Source: Planctomycetota bacterium
GTDB taxonomy: Bacteria; Planctomycetota; Planctomycetia; Pirellulales; JADFKK01
Reading direction: 5' to 3'
Assembly: GCA_022564995.1 (NCBI GenBank)
Contig: JADFKK010000051.1
Location: forward strand, 1 to 33,502
DNA: 33,502 nt
Positions 25,625 through 33,102 of the stretch are shown piece after piece. How positions within the stretch are numbered: position 1 is the first letter of the stretch; every line of letters begins with the position of its first letter. A program made the position numbers and the translations under genes. A model generated the notes under the pieces. It saw only the letters and a list, made by a program, of their open reading frames with translations, did no database searches and was not told the origin of the DNA.

Positions 25625-25696
25625 GGAGCCGCCCTGTCCCCAGGGCGATGTACGTCGCGCTGCTAAGCTGCATCGCCGTGGGGACACGGCGGCTCC
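25625..25696 (+). repeat. Family A double-hairpin element, copy 3
   Basis: A 72-base copy with hairpins GCCCTG-TCCC-CAGGGC and GCCGTG-GGGA-CACGGC and outer arms GGAGCC/GGCTCC. It lies between the symporter stop (25704) and family B copy 2. Confidence 0.9.
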
Positions 25697-25703
25697 GCTC
25701 CCT

Positions 25704-27899
25704 CTAGTAAAAAAACTTCCTCACAATCCGCTCGGGCGGCGGGGCGGTGAGCAGCGCTACCGTGACGGCGGCCAACAAGCTGACGACGAGGCCGGGCAGG
25801 ATCGGCTCCATGGGGATGCCGAGCAGTGGGATGGCTTCGAACTTGCCGTTGAGCAGGAAACCGCCAACATACATCGACAGGTGCGTTAAGAATCCGGCGG
25901 TCATGCCGGCCATCGCCCCCAGGGTATTGAACCGCGGCCAGTAGAGCGCCAAGGCGACCGGCACCAGGAAACTGGCGGTCAGCCCGCTGCCGCAATAGAC
26001 AATGATGTCTTGCAGATATGCCGGCGGATACAAGGCCCCGAACATCGCCGCCCCGCCGACCACGACCGTCACGGCGTAGGTCATTCGCTTGATGTTTTTT
26101 TCGCTGGCTTGGGGATTGATGTTGCGCTGGTACACGTCGCGGACCGCGGCCGAGGAGATCATCAGCAGGAAGCTGTCGACGGTCGACATCACCGCCGCGA
26201 ACGGCGCCGCCATCAGCAATCCGGCCAGCCAGGGATAGCCGGCCGCTTCGGTCAGCGTGCGGGCCATCTCGGGCATGATCCGATCGGGGTCGATCTCCCA
26301 GCCCGGCATGATGATCCGCGCACAGCAGAAGATAATCACCAGCGGGAAGTAGATCGCCGAGTAATAAATGGCCACCGTAAAGAGCGACAGGCGGAGCGTC
26401 TTGGTGTTATTGAAGGCCATCATGCGGACCATGCTGGCCGGCTGGCCCGCGTTACCAAAGGCCCATTGGAAGAAAAAGCAGATCGCCAGCGAAAGCGGCA
26501 GGAAGCCCAGGTCATTGCCCTGGCTCGGCCCCGGACCGGTGACGTAAACACCCGGCTGGCCGGCGCCGTGTTTGTAATCGCTGGTTAGTTCGACGAAGAT
26601 GCCGGCTTGCACTTGGCTGCCGGCGGGCAGTTCGTTGGCCTCGACGACGGGAACCTCGTTGAATGTTTTGTCGCCGATTTCAATGGTCGCCTGGGTCTTG
26701 CCCTGCTTGATGATCGCGGCGCGAGCCGTCCGCACGTAACCGGTCGCCTCGGCGGGCGAAGGACCGATGACTAGCCAGGTATCCTCAGCAATCGGCATGT
26801 CCTCTTCGGCCGGGTCTTTAAGCGTGATGCGGGCCTTGGTAAACACCGTAGCGGTGATTTGATCGAGCTTCTTGGACTGCTTCAATATCTCGGGCTCAAT
26901 CGCGGCGACCTCCTCGTCCGTGGGCGTGGTCAATTCGAGCGTGTGGACCATATCGATCGACTTGTTGCCCGCCCGAATGTTCGCGTCTTTGGCGGTCCGC
27001 AAGATGCGCCGCTTTCCGTCGGTCGTTACCTCCAGCCAGGTGCCTTTGGCGATGACGAAATCCTCGTCGAGCGGCTCGTCCAGAGACAGCTTCGTATACG
27101 TCCAGCGTGGCGGTGTCATCTTGGCGAGCTTCTCGGTGGCCGATTCCAAGCCGCCGATCGCCGGGTGGCCCAGCACCAAGGCCAGCATAATCACAACGCC
27201 GGCGACCATCACCAACCCCTGCATGACGTCGGTCCAAACCACCGCGCGAAAACCACCGTAGGTCGTGTAGACCACCACGGCGATGCCGAACGCCAGCAGG
27301 CAGATGAGATAGCCCGAGCCTTCGTTGCCGACCGGCAGGTTGTATTTGGTGACAACTTTAGTCACCCCTTCGCTCGCCCATTGAAACGCATCGACGTCGT
27401 CGAGCAGCGTGTTGAGAATTTTTCCGCCCGCCTTGAATTGGGCGACCAAGTTGATCGACATGAAAAACAGAATCAACAAGATCGACATGGCGCCGAACGC
27501 CGGGCTCTCGAAGCGGTCGCGGATCACGTCGGGCACGGTGATCGCCCCGGTCTTGCGGGCCACCTGATTGATCCGTTTTCCCAGCAGACCCATCAGGAAC
27601 AAAGGCACGACCATGTAACTGCCGATCCACATCGCCAGCGACCAGCCGTGGGTGTAGATCTTGGCCGGAAAGCCCATGAAGCTTCCACCGGAGCTGCTGG
27701 TAGCGGCGATGGTCAGCGCGAAGGCCCACACGCCGAGGCCCCGGCTGCCGAGGAAGTATTCGGACAGGAAGTTCTTGCTGCGGGCGAGCCGATTGGAGAG
27801 CCAAGCCAGGCCCAGCACGGCGAGAATGTAGATGCTGAAGGTGACCAGCGCCGAATCGACGGCGGCCAGCAAGACGGGCGGAAATGAGGAGAGCGTCAT
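25704..27899 (-). CDS. Sodium:solute symporter (SSS family) with large soluble insertion
   Basis: A 731-residue protein from ATG 27899, whose ATGA overlaps the stop of the upstream small gene. A much longer in-frame extension upstream overlaps that gene and is arginine-rich shadow sequence. The SSS signatures are present: a first helix with YILAVLGLAWLSNR, SKNFLSEYFLGSRGLG after it, GSFMGFPAKIYTHGW, and YTTYGGFRAVVWTDVMQ. Usual family members have about 500-600 residues; here about 200 residues (about 255-455) without membrane helices are inserted between helices. This insert contains two similar segments (IAKGTWLEV near 281, IAEDTWLVI near 367), each followed by hRTAxxAxIxxG. The substrate cannot be read from the sequence. 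Confidence 0.92.
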   Translation of the reverse strand: MTLSSFPPVLLAAVDSALVTFSIYILAVLGLAWLSNRLARSKNFLSEYFLGSRGLGVWAFALTIAATSSSGGSFMGFPAKIYTHGWSLAMWIGSYMVVPLFLMGLLGKRINQVARKTGAITVPDVIRDRFESPAFGAMSILLILFFMSINLVAQFKAGGKILNTLLDDVDAFQWASEGVTKVVTKYNLPVGNEGSGYLICLLAFGIAVVVYTTYGGFRAVVWTDVMQGLVMVAGVVIMLALVLGHPAIGGLESATEKLAKMTPPRWTYTKLSLDEPLDEDFVIAKGTWLEVTTDGKRRILRTAKDANIRAGNKSIDMVHTLELTTPTDEEVAAIEPEILKQSKKLDQITATVFTKARITLKDPAEEDMPIAEDTWLVIGPSPAEATGYVRTARAAIIKQGKTQATIEIGDKTFNEVPVVEANELPAGSQVQAGIFVELTSDYKHGAGQPGVYVTGPGPSQGNDLGFLPLSLAICFFFQWAFGNAGQPASMVRMMAFNNTKTLRLSLFTVAIYYSAIYFPLVIIFCCARIIMPGWEIDPDRIMPEMARTLTEAAGYPWLAGLLMAAPFAAVMSTVDSFLLMISSAAVRDVYQRNINPQASEKNIKRMTYAVTVVVGGAAMFGALYPPAYLQDIIVYCGSGLTASFLVPVALALYWPRFNTLGAMAGMTAGFLTHLSMYVGGFLLNGKFEAIPLLGIPMEPILPGLVVSLLAAVTVALLTAPPPERIVRKFFY

Positions 27900-28240
27900 C
27901 CGGCCGTCTCCGCGTCGCCCGAGTGCGGGTGATCGGTTTCTTCCGGCACCTCGCCCAAGTCGTCGTCCGTCATCAGCACGAAACAGAACACGACGATAAA
28001 CACGTCGGCCGCCAGCCACGGCACGGCCACGCCCCAGAACACCCAGGCCGGGATGCCCAACACGGTGGGCACCGGGCCGATCTCGCCATGATGCAAGCCC
28101 ATCGCCAGGTAGACGCCGATCGACCACACCAGGCAAAGGGCGAAAACAACCAGGATCATGATCGCTTCGCGACGCGCATGGCGAAACAGCGGGTCAAGCT
28201 CCCCCAGCGGGTCACCGTGGGCTGCGTCGGATGAGGACAT
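27896..28240 (-). CDS. Small membrane subunit of the symporter (YhdT/DUF997-like)
   Basis: A 114-residue protein with two hydrophobic helices (about residues 27-46 and 64-88) and an acidic tail (DDDLGE). The segment GIPAWVFWGVAVPWL and the following DDDLGE resemble the small partner proteins encoded next to SSS transporters (YhdT/DUF997 or the DUF4212 group). Its TGA stop overlaps the ATG of the symporter (ATGA, 27896-27899), which indicates translational coupling and an equimolar complex. No clear ribosome binding site precedes the ATG at 28240. The operon promoter must lie in the divergent gap to 28470. Confidence 0.8.
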   Translation of the reverse strand: MSSSDAAHGDPLGELDPLFRHARREAIMILVVFALCLVWSIGVYLAMGLHHGEIGPVPTVLGIPAWVFWGVAVPWLAADVFIVVFCFVLMTDDDLGEVPEETDHPHSGDAETAG

Positions 28241-28423
28241 GCGAGATTTACCGTCGTGGGAAAACTCCTAAGAAAACGTCGTTACGCTACCAGCTTGCAA
28301 GTGCGATTGCAATCCTCTGCCGCAAAGATACCACCGCGCGGCAAAACTTGCCGCTTGCGGTTTAGCCCGGCTATAATCGTAACTGTGAGCGGAGGACGAA
28401 CTCCACCGAACAAAACGATTGCC

Positions 28424-28449
28424 CGCGAATCACGCGAATCTACGCGAAT
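28424..28449. repeat. Three direct CGCGAAT repeats
   Basis: CGCGAAT occurs three times at 28424, 28433 and 28443, nine to ten bases apart, just upstream of the ribosome binding site of the DUF1080 gene. Spacing near one helical turn would suit a regulator, but similar strings are common in noncoding bacterial DNA. Confidence 0.5.
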
Positions 28450-28470
28450 AAAAGAGGATAGGAGAAGTAC

Positions 28471-29682
28471 ATGTCGAAGCGAACGATCCATCTTGCTAGG
28501 ATATTACTGTGTGCGACTTACGTGTTGATGCTCTCATCGCGTCATGTTCTCGCCGCGGAACCCGACAACGCGCAGCCAGCAAAGAAAGCTGGCGATTTTC
28601 AATCCCTCTTCAACGGCAAAGACCTCGCCGGCTGGGTGAAAGAGGGCAAAGCGGGCTTCGTCGTCCGCGACGGGCTGCTCCGCTGCACCGGCTCGGGCAA
28701 TTATCCGACTTGGCTGCGGACGAAAGAGGTGTTCGAAAACTTCGTGCTGCGGCTGGAGTATCGCCCGTTGTACGGGGCCGAGGGCGGGGTGTTTTTCAGC
28801 GCCCCGCTACACGGCCGCATCTCGCGGGTCGGCTTCGACGTACGATTGGGCAGCAACACGGGCCGTCCGCGGAAGCATTCGCCGGGGGCCATCTTCGAGG
28901 CGGTTGCGCCGACGAAAGAGGCCGCCCTGCATTACTCCAACCCCAAGTTCAACCGGTTGGAAATCCGCATGGACTGGCCGAAGCTCAAGGTGACGCTCAA
29001 CGGTCAGGTGGTGCAGGACTTAAACATCGAAGAGCACGAACTGCTGCGCTATCGTCCCCGGCTCGGTTACATCGGCCTGCAAGATCGCGGCAAGCCGATT
29101 CTGTTTCGCAATATCGAGATCAAGCGATTGCCGGACAAGGTTCGCGGCGAGTGGAAATCGCTGCACAACGGCAAGGACTTTTCCGGCTGGCATAAGTCCG
29201 AGAAAAACTCGGCCATCTGGAGCGTCGACGATGAGGGAGCCATATTGGCCGACAAGGGCCACGGATACATGATCACCGACGGCGAGTATCGCAACCTGCA
29301 CTTCGAGACGTACATCAAGAGTTCACCGCGGGCCAACGGCGGGATCTTCTTTCGCTGGAAAAGCCAGGGCAATCGTGGCTTTGAAATCCAAATCGAAGAC
29401 ATCCCCGACAGCAGCGACCCGACCGGCAGCATCTACAATCGTGTGCGGGCCGAGCAAATGCCGTTTATCCCCGGCACCTGGGTGTTAATGCAAGTGTTTC
29501 TCGAAGACCGAACGTGCGTGGTCCGCGTCAACGGAGTCGTCGTGGCGAAGAGCGACAAGATGCCCGCTGCCCGCGACGGAAACATCTCGCTACAAATGCA
29601 CACCGGCAAGGGCTGGGTGAGATGGAAGGGGTTGAGAGTGCGCACCATAAAGCCGCGACCGCTGGTCGCGCCCGGGATGTGA
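28471..29682 (+). CDS. Secreted protein with two DUF1080 domains
   Basis: A 403-residue protein. ATG 28471 follows AGGAGA with good spacing, and the N-terminus is a signal peptide (cleavage near residue 29, VLAAE). Two DUF1080 (3-keto-disaccharide hydrolase type, lectin-like beta-sandwich) domains follow, at about 42-218 and 228-395. Each starts with the family signature SLFNGKDLAGW or SLHNGKDFSGW and contains GGVFF or GGIFF. Family members act on sugars or oxidised disaccharides in the periplasm; the substrate here is unknown. The last ten residues (KPRPLVAPGM) and the stop codon are encoded by or directly follow a family B repeat, so the natural C-terminus was probably replaced. The gene is divergent from the symporter operon. 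Confidence 0.92.
   Translation: MSKRTIHLARILLCATYVLMLSSRHVLAAEPDNAQPAKKAGDFQSLFNGKDLAGWVKEGKAGFVVRDGLLRCTGSGNYPTWLRTKEVFENFVLRLEYRPLYGAEGGVFFSAPLHGRISRVGFDVRLGSNTGRPRKHSPGAIFEAVAPTKEAALHYSNPKFNRLEIRMDWPKLKVTLNGQVVQDLNIEEHELLRYRPRLGYIGLQDRGKPILFRNIEIKRLPDKVRGEWKSLHNGKDFSGWHKSEKNSAIWSVDDEGAILADKGHGYMITDGEYRNLHFETYIKSSPRANGGIFFRWKSQGNRGFEIQIEDIPDSSDPTGSIYNRVRAEQMPFIPGTWVLMQVFLEDRTCVVRVNGVVVAKSDKMPAARDGNISLQMHTGKGWVRWKGLRVRTIKPRPLVAPGM
29649..29679 (+). repeat. Family B element, copy 3 (partial, inside CDS end)
   Basis: AAAGCCGCGACCGCTGGTCG with CGCCCGGG after it: the GC-rich hairpin half of family B without the A/T-rich tail. It overlaps the last codons of the DUF1080 gene, which reads through it to TGA at 29680-29682. 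Confidence 0.85.
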
Positions 29683-29924
29683 ACGGCTGCGGGTCTGCTT
29701 CGCCGGTAAGCGGCGGGGTACGTCCGCATGTGATCCACCACCACGGCCGCTAACGCCCCAGCGTAGATTCGCAAATATCGTGACCCCGCAGCCAGATGCC
29801 CGCAAGCCAGGCATCACATATCGTATGATATATAAAGAGGGAACTCGCTTTCGCAAAATTCGGTGTTTGTGCGCGGTCGTCTCATGAGCAAGATAACACG
29901 TTTGCACCTCGAGGGGGCGCCACG

Positions 29925-31316
29925 ATGAAGGTGATTCAAACGATCGAGAAGGTGTACCCGCACCTTCCTATATTTGCGCAGAACTGGATCTGTTCCGCAT
30001 ACGGCCGGAAAGAAGCCGCTGTGCGATTCGGTCGCGTTTTCAAAGAGCGACTCCGCCAGCTTCAGGACTCGGACTTCTGGAGTGCGTCTGAAATTGAAGC
30101 CTACCAGAATGAGGAATTGCAAAGGATCGTAGCGCATGCGTACAAGCACGTACCGTATTATCATGATCTGATGCGGCAGCGCAAGCTTTCGCCGTCAGAC
30201 ATTCGATCTAGAGAAGACTTGGCCAAGCTTCCCATATTGTCCAAGGAAGATGTCCGGGAAAACCACTCGAGACTGATTTCGGACTCCGCGAAACGTCGCG
30301 AGTTGGTGGCCAGGCATACGAGCGGCACCACGGGCAAGAGCCTCCATTTTTATATAACGCGGGAAGCCATCGCGTTTCAGTGGGCGGTCTGGTGGAGACA
30401 CCGGACGAGATTCGACATTCTGCCCGGGGCATCTCACTTTACTTTCACCGGAAAACTCGTCGTTCCCCCACAGCAAAAACATCCTCCATTCTGGCGGTGG
30501 AATCGGCCGATGTCGCAGGCTTTGATTAACATGCAGCAGATTCTTCCCGACAAAATTCCGGCGATTGTCGATTTCTTGAACGAGCACGATTTTGAATTCT
30601 ATTCTGGGTATCCATCCATCATCGGTTCGTTTTGCGCGCTCGGCAACGAACTGGGATTACGCTTGGATCGCCCACCGAAAGTCCTGTTTTCAGGCGCCGA
30701 AAATATTCTTGCAGATCAGCGTCGCGAAATCGAAAAATTCACGGGAACCTTCATAGCCGATCAATATGGGTTTTCAGAAGCGTGCGGAAATGCTGCACAG
30801 TGCAAGGAATTTGTCTATCACGAAGACTTTGAATTCGGCATTATTGAAAATATAGGCCTGCGGGATGAGGAATCTGGAGAAGAAACCGGTAGGATTGTCT
30901 GTACCGGTTTCGCAAACTATGCCTTTCCGCTCATTCGGTACGACAATGGCGACGTCGCTACATGGGCTGGTAAGAACACCAACTGCGCCTGCGGTCGTAG
31001 GTCGCGCGTAATAAAACAGATCGACGGTAGAATCGACGACTACGTCGTCACTCCGGAAGGTCACCGAATCATGCGCTTCGATTACTTGTTCAAGGATACA
31101 AGTCAGATCAAGGAATGTCAGATCGTTCAGAACAAACTTGGATCGATCGTAATACGAGTCGTCAAGAGGCCGGGTTACTCACTCAAGGATGAACGGTTCG
31201 TAAGGGAAATGGTTAGCGAGTGGATAAGTGCGTCGCTCGGAGTATCATTTGAATATGTCGATGAGATCGAACGGGAACCGAATGGCAAGTTTAAGGCGGT
31301 GAAATCCAATCTGTAA
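29925..31316 (+). CDS. PaaK/CapK-type adenylate-forming enzyme
   Basis: A 463-residue protein from ATG 29925 (GAGGGG upstream). The adenylation P-loop is HTSGTTGKS at 131-139; YGFSEACGN near 281 corresponds to the A5 motif, and CACGRRSRVIKQIDGRIDD near 354 is the phenylacetate-CoA-ligase-like hinge (CxCGR...GRxDD). This family activates carboxylic acids as adenylates, often for transfer to CoA, or in CapK-type proteins within polysaccharide clusters. No polysaccharide genes lie nearby, and the partner acid is unknown. The gene is visibly more A/T-rich than its neighbours in codon third positions, which points to transfer from elsewhere. A TATGATATATAAAG stretch about 100 bases upstream may be its promoter region. 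Confidence 0.88.
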   Translation: MKVIQTIEKVYPHLPIFAQNWICSAYGRKEAAVRFGRVFKERLRQLQDSDFWSASEIEAYQNEELQRIVAHAYKHVPYYHDLMRQRKLSPSDIRSREDLAKLPILSKEDVRENHSRLISDSAKRRELVARHTSGTTGKSLHFYITREAIAFQWAVWWRHRTRFDILPGASHFTFTGKLVVPPQQKHPPFWRWNRPMSQALINMQQILPDKIPAIVDFLNEHDFEFYSGYPSIIGSFCALGNELGLRLDRPPKVLFSGAENILADQRREIEKFTGTFIADQYGFSEACGNAAQCKEFVYHEDFEFGIIENIGLRDEESGEETGRIVCTGFANYAFPLIRYDNGDVATWAGKNTNCACGRRSRVIKQIDGRIDDYVVTPEGHRIMRFDYLFKDTSQIKECQIVQNKLGSIVIRVVKRPGYSLKDERFVREMVSEWISASLGVSFEYVDEIEREPNGKFKAVKSNL

Positions 31317-31547
31317 CGAGAGATATGGGAGTCACAGGTTTCGCACGCTTTTGTCGCCAAGCAAGCTGTTTTGTGATCCGTTTCGGACCTTCAGCCAAGC
31401 TGGCTGGTCAATCGCTGGTGTGTTTGTTAGGCTGCCCGGTCGGTCCGTTCATCCTGGTCCGCCAAGCTCTGCTTGAGAGTCTGTTGGAGGCGGAGCTTCT
31501 GGGGAACGAACCGCTGGTAAATCTCGGCCTCTACGAAGGAGCGACCC

Positions 31548-31991
31548 ATGGCCACGGCGACCTTGCCGAAACCGCGACTAGAAGACCTCAAGCCGGGCGA
31601 GGTGCTCTGCGATTATTGCCCGGCCAAGTGCTGCCGGTATTTTGCGATGCCGATCGACGAGCCGGAGACGCGCGAGGATTTCGAGTACATCCGCTGGTAT
31701 CTGCTGCATCAGGGGGCGACCGTGTTCACCGAAGACGAAACCTGGTATCTGCTGGTCCATGCGACCTGCAAGCATCTGGGCGACGACAATCGCTGCGGCA
31801 TCTATGAAACCCGGCCGCAGATTTGCCGCGACTATTCGACCGACGACTGCGAATACGAAGACCACTGGTGTTACGAACGATATCTGGAAACATCCGAGCA
31901 AGTCAGCGAATACGCCGAAGCCGTGCTGCCGAGGAAACGGGGCCAGAGCATCCGCGGCCCGCAGCCGCCGCTGCTGGCGGTGATTGGGTAG
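31548..31991 (+). CDS. YkgJ-type cysteine-cluster protein
   Basis: A 147-residue protein from ATG 31548, with AAGGAG at ideal spacing. The N-terminal cluster is CDYCPAKCC (C21, C24, C28, C29), and further cysteines at TCKHL, RCGIY, QICRDY, DDCEY and HWC complete the UPF0153/YkgJ pattern. The family is thought to bind zinc or an iron-sulphur cluster; its substrate is not established. No signal or membrane segment is present, so it is cytoplasmic. The gene is alone; a family B repeat begins two bases after the stop. Confidence 0.88.
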   Translation: MATATLPKPRLEDLKPGEVLCDYCPAKCCRYFAMPIDEPETREDFEYIRWYLLHQGATVFTEDETWYLLVHATCKHLGDDNRCGIYETRPQICRDYSTDDCEYEDHWCYERYLETSEQVSEYAEAVLPRKRGQSIRGPQPPLLAVIG

Positions 31992-31993
31992 GG

Positions 31994-32038
31994 GAATTTC
32001 AGATTTGGGATTGCAAAGCCGCGACCATGGGTCGCGCC
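31994..32038 (+). repeat. Family B element, copy 4
   Basis: GAATTTCAGATTTGGGATTG followed by CAAAGCC and the hairpin GCGACC-ATG-GGTCGC. It starts two bases after the stop of the cysteine-cluster gene and lies upstream of the PIN gene. Confidence 0.88.
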
Positions 32039-32096
32039 TCGAAACGGGAACGTCAGAATCCGCCGCTACGCCGCCTAATCTAATCCATACGACCCC

Positions 32097-32568
32097 ATGA
32101 AGCCAAGTGTCTACGTTGAAACGACGGTCATCGGATACCTCACGTCGTGGCCGAGCGATAACTTGGTGGTTGCGGGCCACCAACGCACGACGCGAGAATG
32201 GTGGGAATTCGCGTCAGAGCGATTCGCACTGATGGTTTCCGAGTTGGTCGTCCGGGAATCGGGCCGAGGGGATTCCCAGGCAGTCAAGGATCGTAACGAA
32301 GCACTACGGGGCCTGCCTGTCTTGGGTATTTCCGACGCGGCTGACCGCCTTGCGAACGAGCTCGTTTCCAAGGGGGCGATACCCCAGAGTGAGCCCGAAG
32401 ACGCGCTGCACGTCGCCACGGCCGTGGTCGACGGGGTACAATACATTAGTGACCTGGAATTTCAAGCACATCGCCAATGCGGCCATGCTCGGCAAGATTC
32501 ACCGAGTTTGCGCCGACGCCGGTTTTTCTCCGGTGACGATCTGCTCGCCCGAAGCACTCCTGGAGTGA
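32097..32568 (+). pseudogene. PIN-domain toxin gene with frameshift
   Basis: The frame from ATG 32097 encodes a VapC-like PIN domain: SVYVETTVIGYL with acidic E8, a second acidic segment (ELVVRE), and PEDALHVATAVVDGVQYI carrying the third acidic residue. At about 32445-32449 the family sequence moves to the +1 frame, where TWNFKHIANAAMLGKI and TICSPEALLE continue to the TGA at 32566-32568. Removing one base from ATTAGTG restores a normal 156-residue protein. In the original frame the product runs on to 32579 with an unrelated arginine-rich tail. The PIN C-terminus contains a catalytic asparagine-type motif (TWN), so the in-frame product is probably inactive. No slippery run is seen, so programmed shifting is unlikely; a mutation or sequencing error fits better. 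Confidence 0.8.
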
Positions 32569-32575
32569 TGAAGAG

Positions 32576-32776
32576 ATGAAAGACGACCCGATTGTCGAAG
32601 AAATCCGTGCGGTGCGTAGGGCCCACGCCGCGAAATTCAACAACGACATCTCCGCGATCGTCGAGGACATCCGTCGCATGGAGCGGGAAAGCGGTCGCCA
32701 GTATGTCAACTTCCCGCCGCGTCGCGTGGACGGTGACACGCACGTTTCGCCCCCAGCGTCGGCGGCGACGCAATGA
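32576..32776 (+). CDS. Small partner protein, probable antitoxin
   Basis: A 66-residue protein beginning MKDDPIVEEIRAVRRAHAAK, charged and helical, with MERESGRQYVNFPPRR near the end. I recall small proteins of this type directly following PIN-type toxin genes. It starts seven bases after the restored PIN stop, and its ATG overlaps the stop of the unrestored frame (ATGA, 32576-32579), so translational coupling is likely either way. It has no separate promoter. An antitoxin role is inferred from position and size. Confidence 0.7.
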   Translation: MKDDPIVEEIRAVRRAHAAKFNNDISAIVEDIRRMERESGRQYVNFPPRRVDGDTHVSPPASAATQ

Positions 32777-32854
32777 GACTCGCAGAGCATGAGCGTCCGC
32801 TGTTCACCTGCCGGCGCCGCAGACGGTGATTGAGTGAGAAGTGAGGAGCGTTGT

Positions 32855-33076
32855 GAATCAACACGGAGACACGGAGACACGGAGCAGCGGAGGACCACGG
32901 AGAGGGAGAGACGGAGGGAGGGGGAGATAGAGGGAAAATGACCGGCGACGTTGCGATCTTTTTTAACGAGACCCTTCCTCATTGCCTACGTTGTACGTTT
33001 TCGCTACCTCGTCGTCTCTTTTCTTATTTTTCATCCTCCGTGCTGCCCCGTTCCTCCGTGTCTCCGTGTTGAATTC
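32855..33076. repeat. Inverted CACGGAGACACGGAG repeats around an intergenic spacer
   Basis: The left copy (32855-32883, GAATCAACACGGAGACACGG and on) and the right copy (33054-33076, CTCCGTGTCTCCGTGTTGAA and on) are inverted copies differing by one base. Purine-rich GGAG/GAGA strings fill 32881-32935, and the opposite pyrimidine-rich strings occur near 33010-33050. The 326-base gap (32777-33102) before hisS has no supported gene. Confidence 0.75.
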
Positions 33077-33102
33077 CTTCGACTTAGCCGCCACGTTCCC
33101 GT

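Noticed and set aside
31426..31432. GTTAGGC resembling an integron core end after the PaaK/CapK gene
   Set aside because: No matching RYYYAAC partner or hairpin within attC distance upstream; a single seven-base match is expected by chance.
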